Of a stretch of 64,000 bases of DNA, positions 44,274 through 55,862 are shown piece by piece; positions within the stretch are counted from its first letter, which is position 1; each line of letters starts with the position of its first letter. The position numbers and the translations under genes were made by a program. A model generated the notes under the pieces. That model had not been told where the DNA came from. It saw only the letters and a program-made list of their open reading frames with translations, and ran no database searches. The stretch comes from Sporodiniella umbellata (lineage: Eukaryota > Mucoromycota > Mucoromycetes > Mucorales > Rhizopodaceae), in assembly GCA_025677835.1 (NCBI GenBank), contig JAIXMR010000124.1, positions 1 through 64,000 on the forward strand. The letters run 5' to 3'.

Positions 44274-47058
44274 TTATTGATTCCAATATTGATGTTGATG
44301 ACGGTTAGCAGCAGCTTGGTGAGGATGTCCTTGCTGTTGATATTGAGGGTACTGTTGATAGGAGAACATTTGAGGCTGACCGAAAAAGTTGCTGGCACCA
44401 TAAGGGTGATGTAAAGGTTGCTGAGGCTGGGTTTGTTGAGTGGCTGTGGTGGTGGAAGGAGCGCTGGAGACAGCTGTAGTACGAGCACTTGCTAAATCAG
44501 ACTTTTGACTGGCGGCAGGCTGTTGAGCGTTTGGCTGTTGTCCGTCATGACCTAAATGGCCCAAGAAACCTTGGAGCTGAGGTTGTCCGCCACCATACAT
44601 GTTCTTTTGGTAATCGTTCAATCCAAGTTCGTCATAGCCACCCATTGATTGGGAGTAGAGTTGTGACTGTTGTCCGTAAGGGCTGTTATAGGGTGATTGG
44701 CCGGCAGTGGTAGCGGCAGTTGGTTTGGCGCCTGTAGCAGCAGCAGCAGCAGCAGAGTGTTGGTACATATTGGGATACATGCTTTTGTTCATGAAAGGCT
44801 GGCCATAAGCAGATTGTTGATAGGCGCTGTATTGACTAGGCATGTAGTAGTACTGATAGTAAGGAAGATTATTAGGATACATTTGTTGAGGCAATGTTTG
44901 ATTTTGTCCAGAAGTTTGAGTTGACTCTTGAGTATACTTGTCACGTGTCTGGTAGGGGCTGGCAGTGGTCACAGAAGGGGACTGATGATTGAAGGCAGTA
45001 GGATCATAGTAACCCTAGAGAATCATCTACTGTTAGTATCCTTCCTCGCTTTAAATGATGCACATAAACCTTACCATCGCAGCTACTCTTTGTGCTTCAG
45101 TGCTATAGGCACTATAATCTGGCAAGTTGCCACCCATCGGGTTCATGCCAAAACCAGCTCCTGTATGAGGTTGGTTGGGTAAGTAGGAGCTGTAGGCAGA
45201 CGTGAGGTGATCCATACCAAAAGGCTGCTGAGACATGCCTTGTTGAGGAATATGTTGGGAGATGTGTTGTTGATGTTGAGGCTGTTGTTGAGGCTGCTGT
45301 TGAGGCTGTTGTTGAGGCTGCTGTTGAGGCTGTTGTTGAGGCTGTTGTTGAGATTGCTGTTGAGGCTGTTGTTGAGGCTGTTGGGTCTGTTGAGGTTGTT
45401 GTTGGTAGGCAGGGGTGGCTGCGGGAGCGACGCTAGGGGCAGCGCTAGGAGCAGCAGCAGCAGCAGCAGCAGCAGCAATGGGCTCTTGTTGTTTAAGGTA
45501 AGCAGCTTGTGCAAAGCTGGTATCGTTGTTGATGGTGGTAGGATCGCTGGGGTTGCTTGTGGGGAGGTTATTAGGAGCAGAATCAAGAGCAGGTTCAACA
45601 TGACGAGGTTCTTCCTTACTGATAAAAGGGATTAGTAAATGAGTGCTGTTGTTTAAAGTCTTACATTGCTTCGGGTTTTTCTTCTTCTACGTGTAACGAA
45701 CCAAATTTGACATCTAAGGAAGCAATATCGGATGATGGTAAGACAACGGGTTCTTCTTGATTGTGCAGGCGACTGAATGATGATTTCTCTTCTTTTTGTG
45801 TATCTTCATGACTTTCTTTGGTTTCGTTAATATTTACATCTGCAGGTGCAGACCATTCATCCACAGCGGGTTTTTCTGTGCTTGAAGGGTTCCAGTTAGT
45901 ATCGTCATTGTCATTCCAGCCATCTTCTGTGGATTTGTTTGTGGATTTAAGTTCAGTAGTAGCATTCGTGGAATTCCAGCCATCGTTCGTTTTGTTTGAG
46001 GTAATATTAGTAGTTGTAGGTGCGTTCCAGCCATCATCGACAGTTTCTGTTGTATTCCAGCCATCTGCTGTCGACCTTGATACGGGAGCTTCATTTTCAT
46101 TTACATCTGTAATAGCCTCTACTTCTGGTTTAGGCTTTGTCCTGTTTTTTTTTTTTTTTTTTTTTTTTTTAGGGGGAAAAATTAAAAATTAAAAAAAAAA
46201 AATGAGATGATTTGTTTCTATTGACTGGGGTAGCTAAACTTACTTTAAAAGACTAGCCCAAGTCTTTGGCTGATCACCATTTAGTTCGTTATCATCGTTA
46301 GTACTATCATTTACAGGAGCGGGATTTGCCCAGTTGTCATTTGCATTTGCTGTATTCCATGAATCGTCAATTGCATCGCTTTGTTGTTTTGAAGAAGCAA
46401 TAGACGCCCATGAGCCTCCAGGGACAGCAGCGTTATGACTATTATCCCATGATCCACCAGCAGAGGAGTTGTGAGTATCTTGTTTATTATCCCATGAGGG
46501 GGTTGTCTTTCGTGCACGGTTAGAGGGTGCTGGCGCTACATGAAAAAAAAAAAAAAAAAAGGGTGAGTAGATCTTTTTCGAAAGATACACGCGTACATAT
46601 TTGCGTCTAACCTTTTCCAGATCGATTTCCTCGGTCGTTATGTATTCTTGGTTGTGAAGTAGGCTTGGGTGAGTATGAGGTGATGGTTGAGGATATTTGA
46701 TGTGGAGAAATAGTGGCAGTAGCCGCTTTTGCCTTTTGTGCTTCCTTCTTTGATTTCTTTGTTTTTACTTCACCCCATTGACTGGCATGACCTTTAAATA
46801 TGCATGTTAGGGTATAGAACCAATTGATTGAAAGCTTGCATTAGTACCTTCACTAATTCTGTCTATGGTCAAATCCAAGTCACCGTTGGCCTCTTCCAAT
46901 ACCACTAAGAGGTCGTCGTCTGACCATTCAGAAAATAACACTTTAAGAGTAGGTAGTTTTGCGGAATATTTAGACTTGAGTTTCTTGAGATCATTTTGTT
47001 CAGAAGATGAGCTTTTATTCCTTATGTTTTGTGATGAGCGTGTCTCGAGTGAAGTCAT
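44274..47058 (-). CDS. DEF1: Def1-like RNA polymerase II degradation factor (CUE domain, Gln-rich)
   Basis: An adaptor that promotes ubiquitylation and proteasomal removal of stalled RNA polymerase II. From ATG 47058 the N-terminus holds a CUE domain: LKSKYSAKLPTLKVLFSEWS, DDDLLVVLEEANGDLDLTID, RISEG, then HASQWGEVKTKKSKKEAQKA, the phrase that identifies fungal Def1. A long disordered region follows with repeated Trp motifs in acidic or Asn/Ser-rich context (GGSWDN, GGSWAS, DDSWN, DGWN several times, DEWSAP), an Asp/Glu-rich stretch, a poly-Ala tract, a Gln-rich region with QQPQ repeats (about 45260-45400) and a Tyr/Gln/Met-rich C-terminal part ending HQHQYWNQ. At least six exons. Yeast Def1 also has a CUE domain and a Gln-rich C-terminus that is cleaved for nuclear entry; the Trp repeats are not something I know from yeast. 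Confidence 0.86.
45260..45400. repeat. Coding Gln/Pro repeat (15-nt period)
   Basis: A tandem array of about 15-bp units (TTGTTGAGGCTGCTG-like on +) coding for QQPQ-type repeats on the minus strand within Def1. Length polymorphism is likely. Confidence 0.85.
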
Positions 47059-48213
47059 GATGTGGAAATTAACTGTTTTGTTCGCAACAACAAATTAGTT
47101 TTATTGTGTTTAAAAAGATTACGTCTTAAGCCTGTTGTATGCAAGCATATTCTCAGTGTTATTTCTTACCCTGTGAAAGTTTTTTTTTTGTTTTGTTTTG
47201 AAAGAAAAAGTAATTTCAACCGTAGTTAAAGAGAACTGAAGAAAAAAGGAAAAAAAGGAAAAAAAAACCCATCCATTTAATATTGGTGTTGACTGGGATT
47301 GAAACACAAATTCTATACCAGCTACTGCCAAATGAAACGGTCTGCCCAACTGCTACTCCTGTTGGTAAATTAATTTTGAGAAGGGAGAAAGACGTACGTG
47401 TGCAATCTGATGTGTACGTGTGTATATGTATGTTTGTGTCTATGTGTATGAGAATAATAAAAAAAAAATAAGATTCTCCTTGCTTCATTTCTTGGCTTGT
47501 CATATCAGAAATTGGTTACACCATACAACAGCAGGAATGCACTTTGTTAATTTATTCACTTTTCACGTTCACGTCATACTTTATTGAATCGCAGCTTGTT
47601 TAAGCAGTACATCTGTGGAACCCCCCTCATAAAAAAGGAACTACAAAGTAGAAAATAAATCACCTTTTATGGGAGTGACAATGGTAAACTGAATAACCAA
47701 TCAGATCTGGGCATCAGTTATCTACCTGTTGTCTTTGCGTCAGCTGTCGTGTTTCAACCTGCTTTACAAAGCGGCCTATCTCGCAGAGCCTTTAGCTTCT
47801 CCTATCTTGAATAGCAATCCCAAGCGAAAACTAGGCGAAAATAACATAAATTAAAAAATGCGCCTTGTCTTCATAACTATGTCATCTACACAATGCCTTA
47901 CTCCTATGCTCTAAAACCCTAAAAAAAAAAAAAAAAGAAATAAAGAAAAAGGGCCTTTGGGTAAAGCTGTTTGAGGAGAAGATAGTTCAAGGAGAAACCA
48001 ACATGCGCTGTCTTTGTAGATTTGGCTGTCTCTTTTTTATGGCTGTTTCTCAAAAAGCCATGTAACCGCTTTTCGTGCAAACATCCGATTTGGTTTGTCA
48101 AAGACAACGAACGGGCAACGGTGTGGCTTGTTGTGACTTTATTTCAGCATATAAAACTTGCAAGAAATTTTTTGTTTTTCCCCCCTTTCTCTTTTTTTTA
48201 CTTTATTCTCACC
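47059..48213. other. Divergent intergenic region (Def1 / uS17)
   Basis: Shared upstream region of Def1 (-) and the ribosomal protein gene (+). Contains T/A runs near 47184-47192 and 47921-47936. Open stretches at 47216-47503 (-), 47283-47471 (+) and 48022-48285 (+) are unsupported or shadows. Apart from the motif noted separately, nothing gene-like is seen. Confidence 0.5.
47914..47922 (+). promoter_or_regulatory. AAACCCTAA (telo-box/Tbf1-like) upstream of a ribosomal protein gene
   Basis: An exact AAACCCTAA about 290 bp upstream of the uS17 ATG. The AACCCTA motif is bound by Tbf1-type factors and is a common ribosomal-protein promoter element in many fungi. The match is seen; function here is inferred, and one 9-mer could be chance. 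Confidence 0.35.
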
Positions 48214-48878
48214 ATGGAACACCAAGTAAGAGACATCGACAACCGAAAGATCAACATGCCTAACTGTTTTATTTCTTTGTTTTGATAGACCGAAAAGGCC
48301 TTCCAAAAGCAAGCTGGTATCTTTCAAAACTCCAAGGACGCCAAGAAGCGTAACCAACGTTGGTTTAAGGAAGTCGGAAACGGCTTCAAGACTCCTAAGG
48401 AAGCCAAGGTCGGTACATATATCGACAAGAAGTGTCCTTTCGTTGGTGAAGTCAACATTCAAGGTCGTATTTTGACTGGTGTTGTCGTCTCCACCAAGAT
48501 GAACCGCACTCTCGTTGTTCGTCGCGATTACCTTCACTACATTCCCAAGTATAACCGTTACGAAAAGCGTCACAAGAACATCTCTGCCCATGTTTCTCCT
48601 GCTTTTGACAGCCAAGCCATCCAAGCGTAAGTGTTTTTATTTTCTTATCTCTCTCTCTCTCTATATATATATGCTTTTTTCTATTCTACTGGATGAGGTT
48701 GTTGGTGAGGTAGCGGCTCACCAAGCCTTTGAATCCTAAAACACCTCGCTAATATCAATTCTGTAGTGGTGATAACGTTACCATCGGTCAATGTCGTCCC
48801 CTTTCCAAAACCGTTCGTTTCAACGTTGTTAAGGTCTCCAAGGCCAAGGGTGCCTCCAAGGCCTTCAACAAGTTCTAA
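48214..48878 (+). CDS. RPS11: 40S ribosomal protein uS17 (S11)
   Basis: A small-subunit ribosomal protein contacting 18S rRNA. Three exons (48214-48225, 48289-48626, 48767-48878) join in frame to 153 aa. The first exon is only four codons (MEHQ), a typical ribosomal protein layout. The second begins [16 protein letters not shown] and carries the S17 signature [20 protein letters not shown] and the block [13 protein letters not shown]. The third has [20 protein letters not shown]. Codon use is strongly biased (AAG, GTC/GTT, CGT), as expected for a highly expressed gene and unlike most neighbours. An ATTTTAATAAA polyadenylation-like sequence lies about 20 bp after the stop. Confidence 0.96.
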
Positions 48879-49473
48879 ACGAACCAAAAGTATGTAACTA
48901 TTTTAATAAAAAAAAAAAAGGTCCACACAATAAATAATGGTTTTTTTCCTGGGGTATATATATATATACGCTTTGGGCTTTTGTTTGTTTGAACTTGTCA
49001 ATCCGATACCATGCAAAGGACATTGCTTGTTGAGCGCAGGTTCTTGTAAGGCTTGAGTCCTGGGCTTGCGTTTTAAATTAGAAACTGCAAGCATGCTCTT
49101 GGTATTACTGCTCATTATTGACAAACGACAACAGTGATTAGAAATAACTATCGCGAAGCAAGATGGACTATCAGTTAATTTCATTTATCTATAAAGCAAT
49201 GTTGGCTCAGCACTAAGATCTATGGATTTTCATCTACCCCACATGTTGTTTTAGGATGAAGAAAGATGGACAGGATCATCTATTGCGGTACTCGAAATAA
49301 ACATGTTTGCAAACACATTGAGCTGTTGCTTCGCAGCAATGAGTATAATTCTAGAAACAAGCTCAATCAATAGTTTCTTTGGTCTTTTGTATTTCTGAAA
49401 GCTTCAAAGCAAACACTTTTCGTAAGTATAACAAGACATTAACATTAGGCATTCTCCTTGTTTTTTACTATTA

Positions 49474-49510
<37 letters not shown>

Positions 49511-50675
49511 TGAAACTGACTACTATATTTAGGCCTAGTTGCCAAATCCAAGAACGCGATGTGAGTGTCACAGCTTCCTCCCTCCTCTCATCTTTAAGGA
49601 ACGACATGGCGCAATGTGTGCTTAGAAAACCTATGTTGTTATGATGAATCCAATTACCTTTTGTTCAAGCAAATGATCAGAGAAACCCTTTGTGTGAAAC
49701 CTTGGTTTATGATCCATCTATTATCTTAATTGACACTATAAATCTTTTGTAACTGTGAACTGTTCATCATCCGTTTATTTTTATCGGTCTTATAGTGCTG
49801 ATTGTATGTGAAAATTAGCTATACAAGACCAAGGTGTCCTCAAAAACTTTAGGCGTTTCTGTCAGCAGACTAATCTGACAGGTTGCTATGTTGTTTTCTT
49901 ACTATTTCTAGAACAATGGGACGATCTGGACTTGTGGGGCCATGTAACCTGGTTCTTGCTTGCCACTTTTTTTCAATAAAGCAAACCTTTTGGTGGTCCT
50001 TTTTGTTGGCAGACGCTTGTTTCGATAAGGATTACGGTTAATCAACGGCTGTCAAAGTGCCACAACGGTTGTGGTTTAAACGCCAATTCAAGGTTATAAA
50101 AACGACATCATAGTTCAAATTCCGAAATCTAGCCTTAAAAAAAAAAAAAAGGCTGTGTTATATATCATCGATGACAGCCCCCCCCCCTTCTTTTTAACGA
50201 CTGGTAGTAAGCTTTATGCGAAAGTTTAACTTAGCTAACGACACAAAACAAAGTAAAAAAAGGCAAGCGATTAATTCTGGTCCCTATGCTTTTTAAATTC
50301 TCCTTCAATCAATGCATAAACTTGCCTATAGCTTCACCAAGAATTGTTGATTGGCTTTTGTTTCTTTAGCGTTAGTAGAACCTTTTGTTTCCATGGTACT
50401 GGTTGCTATGGACAGCCTGGCTTTTAAAAGAAAATAATCAGTGCGTTTTGGTGTTTTAGCGATTAAACTCCTTTCAACCAAAAAAAAAAATAGATATATA
50501 AATATATATAAATATATAAATCAATTAAACCTTTTTTTTTTTTTTTTTTTTTTTTGAATGATTTCTCCTTTTTTATTTCGTTTTTTTATTATTATTATTA
50601 TTATTATCTTTATTATTTTCTCATTTTTTTTCTCTTAAGAAAGCCACCAAAAAGTAGCATTTATCATACAACATC
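48879..50675. other. Intergenic region, no gene seen
   Basis: About 1.8 kb. Holds the uS17 3' region, a TTA microsatellite at 49468-49505, an A run near 50135-50149, a short C run near 50178-50187, and T/TTA tracts at 50532-50606 just upstream of the cytolinker start. No coding potential, RNA gene or transposon was recognised. Confidence 0.55.
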
Positions 50676-53600
50676 ATGCTGGCATGGTTACAGAAACAAC
50701 TTGAAATTTATGTGCGTTTATCGCTTATTCCACCAGTTGAAGAGCTGAATTCAATCAGCGAAAATAAAACAATGACTTGTTTAGCGCACCGGTGCTTTCC
50801 AGAGTCAGTGGATCTCATTCCTAGAGTGATTCAAGCTAATGAGCAACCTGTGTATACCCTTTTTCAGGCTGTTGGTATTGACCTTGATCAGCCACAGTGG
50901 CTGACGTTAGTCCAGCAACAGTTTTCAAACTACCCAGACAGCGATCCGTGGATCGAGACAAGTGAGAGACTGTTGTCAAGCTATTTGTCAGCGTATGAAC
51001 AGCAAAAAGAAGGTAGTATTGATACTAGGAGAGATTGAGCGGATACTAACTCGTTTTAGTTTGTTTTGCAGAGGAACATAGTTTTGATAGCGTGCCTGAT
51101 TGTTTACGTTTACATCCGAATCGATCGGCTTTGGAGGCTGTAAGGTGTGCAGTAGAATATCAAGTCCAGGTACGCAACCAGCTTGATTTTGTACAGGCCA
51201 AGATACTCAACATCCCACATACCGGTCTCGAGAGTCTGGAGCAGCGCATGCGCTTTGAATGGATCCCTATGGGCCTGAGGGAGAAGCACGGCCGGATCGG
51301 TGCCTGGCTGAGGGAGGTGAAGGTCTGGTTTTCAGAAGCGGAACGGATTCGGCAATGGATTGAGCAACGGATTGTACTTTTAGAAGCGCCCATCGAAGGC
51401 GATCTTCAGCAGCTCAACGAGCAACAGGAAATGCTAGAATCCGAGGTAGACCAATTTGACCTACAAGACATGGCACGCCTTAGAGCGCATGTGAAGGCAT
51501 TGACGGGCAGCAGTAAAGATTTAAGCCCAGCGGATACGACCACTATTGAAATTACGTTTTCCACGCTGATGCTCCTGGACCGTCTGATGTACTTGCTACG
51601 GACAAGAGCTTACGAACTTCATCTGATGACGCTCAAGAGCGACTGGCAACGCGCCCTGGCGACCTCGATGGACTGGATTGAACAGACCAGCGACCGTTTG
51701 ACGCAATGGACGGAAAAGGCAGTGTGTGAACCCAACCGATTAAGAAACCAACTGATGGAAGACTTGGTTGTATTCGAAACACAGTGCGCTGCCTTTGATC
51801 AGGCTCAATGGGCGCTTACTGTTGAACTCTATCAGAGCATGAATGACGCATCGCACGAAGCCCTTTCGGACGACGTGGCAACGCAACAGACCAGGCTCGA
51901 ACATGGTTACAATAGCCTTACGCGACAGGTAGCCCAGACGCGACGTTGGGCAGAGCAGTACGTGGTGATTGCCGACTTTCTTGCGCAGGCCGAGCAACTC
52001 AAGACCCAGGGGATACAGCTGAATGACACACCCGAGCCGGATGCTGCTTGGGCGGAGAAGATTACCCTTTTTGAACAGGCGTTGATGAGGCTTGTGACCA
52101 GGATTCCGTCCAGTATCTCTGTCGCTCTCTGTCAATACCAAACGGAGCTGGAGCAGCTTCGGGATCGACTTCAAACCCGACTGAGGATGTACCACCGTGC
52201 AGGCGATATCCAACGCCTTTCGAGCTGGGCGGACGAACGCATGCGAGCCTTGACCAAGCATAGTATGGGCGCTTTGGACGCAGCCGATTTACGCCGACTG
52301 CGTAAGGAGCGAGACGCTCAGCTGATCAAACTGGAAGGGATTCGTACGAATGACTATGTTAAACTTCAGGCGCATCGCCACCCCACGCTTGAACCCAGCC
52401 TACAGCATCTGGGCCGTCAACTGGACGCTCTCCAGCAAGCGCTGGAAGTCCATACCGAACGGCTGGACACACTTGAGAAACGGATCGAGTGGGAAACGAG
52501 CTACACGCAAAGCATGCAGCGTATTTGCCAGACCACGGGCGACACATGGCACTGCATTCAGAGGGCCCAATGGCGACCTCAGGCTTCGGACGCTTGGGAT
52601 CCTAAGCTAGGCCAGACGATCCAGACAGACATCGACCAGGCGGTGGAAGTCCATGATCGCAACAGGACAGTCTATGGCACCTTGATGGCTCAACAAGGCC
52701 TGGATGACAGCGAGCATATCCAAAGACGGCAGGAGACGCTGGACCGCCATCTGTCCCAGCTGAAGCATCTTTCGACCTACGTACAAGCAGTGATTGAACA
52801 GCGACGTACGCTGGAACTATGGATGACCGAAGCGGATCAGCTGTACCGCCAGGGCCAAGGCTTACTGGCGCTTTCGTCTGAAGCGTTTCAATCGGAAGCC
52901 ACCGAACCCTTCTGTGCGCAGGTGGAGGCGCTTTGGCCAAGGCTGATGACGCGCCTTTGTTACCCACAATGCCAGGCCCAGGCGAGAGCCACCCGTCCCT
53001 CGACAACGGACGATGCTATTCACGCCCAGATCGAACAAAGCGTGAACGCTACGTATGCCGCTCTTCAAGCGCTAGTGGCGGAGGTCAGAAAACGAAAACA
53101 GCGCGAGCCTTGGCTCAAGGCCGCCTCGGATCTGATCGAGCGCATGTACCATCTCCAACATCAGATCACTACCCCTTTGCCCAGCCCTCCACTTGCGCTG
53201 GAGGCAATGGAGGCAGACGTGGACCAGCTAAGGAGGGAAGCGTGTGGGCTGATAAGTCAAAGCGAGACGTGGATCTCTGTACAAGACGTTGTAGAGAGGC
53301 TATCCAAAGCGCGCAAAGATCTGATCGACGGGCTGGAAGGCTACCGTCATGAAAGCAAGGTGGAAAGAGCGCGGTTGGCTTGGGAGGCAGCCAAGGCAGG
53401 GAGCGATTGGGACGTGTTGAGAGAAGCGTTTGAGAGCTTGCGGTCTTTGATGGGCGAGCGATTGCCGCCAGCCATCCAGCAAGCGCAAGAAGCGGCGGAC
53501 GAAAGCCATCGACAGTGGCAGGCACTGACCCAGACGCTGGAGGCGATCGAGATCCCGCGATTGACAGAAGGGATCTGTCTGGAGCGAACGGTGCAAGACA

Positions 53601-54652
53601 TGGCCAAGGTGGAGCAACTGGGGCAGAAGCTGAAGGACTTCCCGCAAGGGCAGGGGCATGTGGTGAGGCAATTAGGGATCAAACAGGAAGGACTCCGGCA
53701 GGCGCTTGAGGTGGCGACGTTTCTGAAGGTAGCAGGAGGGCTGGAAAGGATGCAGGAGGCATTGGAAGAAGCGGTGGGTAAGTCGGGTATTCTGATGAAC
53801 CGTCTGAGCCGTAGCGAGTTGAAGAGCAAGCTGGATCAACTGGACGTGGGTTTCCAAGCGTACGAGAGCAAGCGCGAAAGCGAGGCCAGGGTGGAGAGCC
53901 AAGATCCAGAAGTACGTGCGGTGACAAAGGACTGTTGGGAGAAGATCGAGTTACGATGGCAAGAACTCAAGCGACAGTACAAGGCACGTAAGCGAGCGTT
54001 GACGGTGCAGGACCGCAGCCGAAAATCGTCCCTGCCAACGCCGGTGGCCAAAACGACGGCTGTGTATGTGGCGGATCCCAAGAACGATCTGGATATGGAA
54101 ATTGGACGTATTGTGAACAACGCGCCGTACAAGGTCAAGGTCAAGATGGTGCCAGGCGAAGTAGGGCGTTATTGGTTTGGGGATCAAAACCCCAAGCTGG
54201 CTTATTGCCGTGTGTTGAAGAGCAAGATGGTGATGGTGCGTGTGGGGGGTGGTTGGTCTGAGCTCTCGAAATTTTTACGCGACCACGCGTTATTGGAAGT
54301 GGAGCGAGTGCCTATGCGAGCTCATTCGGGTGGGATTCATGAAGCATTGATCGAGACACGCAAGGCGATCCCTCAGCGATTGCCGACCCCAAGCCATTCG
54401 CACCACCTCTCGCCCAAACCAAAACAGGCCAGTGCATCACAAAAACCTGTGCCGAGTCATTCCCAACGGCCGACACCCAACCCATCCCATCGACTTTCCT
54501 CCAGGCTGCCGACCCTAAGTCAATCCCTTTGGGCCAACACGCCCAGTCAATCGATGGGCTATAAACAGGGTGATCTGTTTATTACCGTGGACGATTACGG
54601 CAATCCACTGGAAGTCAAGATGCGACGGTTTTCAAAAGAAGTGCACAGTTAA
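50676..54652 (+). CDS. Spectraplakin-like cytolinker: CH-like domain, spectrin-type repeats, GAS2 domain
   Basis: Probably a large cytoskeletal crosslinker joining actin to microtubules. Two exons (50676-51012 and 51072-54652) join in frame to 1305 aa. Residues 1-110 resemble a calponin-homology domain of the second type (MLAWLQKQLEIYVRL, then TMTCLAHRCFPESVDLI and a helix before YLSAYEQQ). Residues about 120-1100 are continuous helices with heptad periodicity and recurrent Trp/Leu positions, enough for about eight or nine spectrin-type repeats (estimate by length). Residues about 1115-1190 form a GAS2 (GAR) microtubule-binding domain: DLDMEIGRIVNNAPYKVKVK, GRYWFGDQNPKLAYCRVLKS, MVMVRVGGGWSELSKFL. 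The tail is Ser/Pro/Arg-rich with SRLP-type motifs. The gene is GC-rich compared with its spacers. The CH part is the weakest assignment; the GAS2 domain is clear. Confidence 0.85.
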
Positions 54653-54685
54653 ATAATAATAATAATAATAATAAAAAAGATTTAT

Positions 54686-55636
54686 TTAGAAATCATCCTT
54701 CATCTTTCGAAGTGTGGCGAGTAAGGCGATGGGGTCTTTTAGTTGAGGATCGATCCGATGCCCTAGTTGAGATACTCTGAGGAACGGGTTGGTTTGTTTT
54801 TCGTTTTGTAGGGAAGAAGGGGTGGTGCAGGCGGTGCGTTCTGCCCAGGCCACTTTCTGTTGAATGGCTTGGTTATCCGGTTCGAGATGTAGGGCGAATT
54901 TGAGGTTGGCGCGGGTGTATTCATGACCGAAATAGACTTGCGTCTCTTCAGGAAGGGCCAGGAGGGTATCGAATGCGCTTTGCATATCAGCTGGGCTGCC
55001 TTCAAAAAACCGTCCACAACCTGAAGAAAACAGACTGACGAGAAAATAAGCGGCTAGGATGGAGGAGGCGTTTTTTTTTTTTTGTTCTTACCAATCGCCT
55101 GTAAACACAGCGTGTTCGTTCCTTTCTTTTGCGTGATAGCAGATATGATCCATCGTATGACCTGCAGTGGTCAAGGCACGAAGGGTGATATTGCCCAATT
55201 GGATGGTCTCGTTGGCTTGAAGCACATGCGTCACACCCTTGACCTGTTCCGATCCACCATAACAAGGTACTTTTTTCTCTTTCAGAAACTGTACGTTTCC
55301 ACCCGCATGGTCCCAATGATGATGCGTCGTCAGGATCCTAGAGAAAAGGTGAACAACGCCACGAAGGTGTGGGGTGTACTTACATTGCCAGTGTATAATC
55401 CGGATGATGTTTAGCCAGCGTTTCCAAAACATTCTTGGGTTCGACAGGGTCGATAGCAGCCGCTAATCAAAATGGTTGGAAAGAGGGAGGAGTTCGGTCG
55501 ACTTACCTTGCTTGGTAGTTTTATCCAGTAAAAGATAGGCATAGCTAAAGCGCCATGGATGTTTTTAGTCAATAACCAACAGAAAGTCTCTGAGGACTTA
55601 CTTGTCTTGAAGGCAAGGTACAGGTTGTATGATCAT
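54686..55636 (-). CDS. GLO2: Glyoxalase II (hydroxyacylglutathione hydrolase)
   Basis: Hydrolyses S-lactoylglutathione to lactate and glutathione, the second step of methylglyoxal detoxification. Five or six minus-strand exons, from ATG 55636: MIIQPVPCLQDK, YAYLLLDKTTKQ, AAIDPVEPKNVLETLAKHH, then the dinuclear-metal motif ILTTHHHWDHAGGN, LRALTTAGHTMDHICYH (further His ligand), AVFTGD, and after an intron LFSSGCGRFFEGSPADM and VYFGHEYTRANLKFAL with the last His. The C-terminal helical domain ends LRKMKDDF. Joining the exons at GAT-TG|GT...CAG|T gives GDCLFSSG where most family members have GDTLF. There is no mitochondrial presequence. It converges on the cytolinker gene with about 33 bp (an AAT tract) between stops. 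The glyoxal oxidase at 12.7-14.6 kb also acts on aldehydes but is far away. Confidence 0.93.
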
Positions 55637-55770
55637 TTTTCGATAGACTGAGCGCGTTAAAGAAGAAAGCATGCGAAAAAGGAAAAAACAAAAAAAAAAA
55701 ACAAAAAACAAAAAAAAGGAGTCACTTTATGCGATGATGACACTGCACTTTGATCCGCCGACGTGCGTGT

Positions 55771-55812
<42 letters not shown>

Positions 55813-55862
55813 GTTTTTATTGGGTGTGAGTATAAATAAGAGAGAGAGAGAGAGAGAAAAGA
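55637..55862. repeat. Intergenic with GA microsatellites
   Basis: A GA tract at 55772-55807 and a second shorter one at about 55840-55857, between the glyoxalase II start and the arginase stop. An A run at about 55690-55716 is also present. Confidence 0.85.

Noticed and set aside
45210..45600. Leu/Arg-rich frame on + opposite the Def1 Gln repeats
   Set aside because: Complement of the CAG/CAA-type repeat; no independent evidence.
52350..54187. Several other-frame open stretches inside the cytolinker exon, both strands
   Set aside because: Shadows of a long GC-rich coding exon; the plus-strand main frame has the domain evidence.
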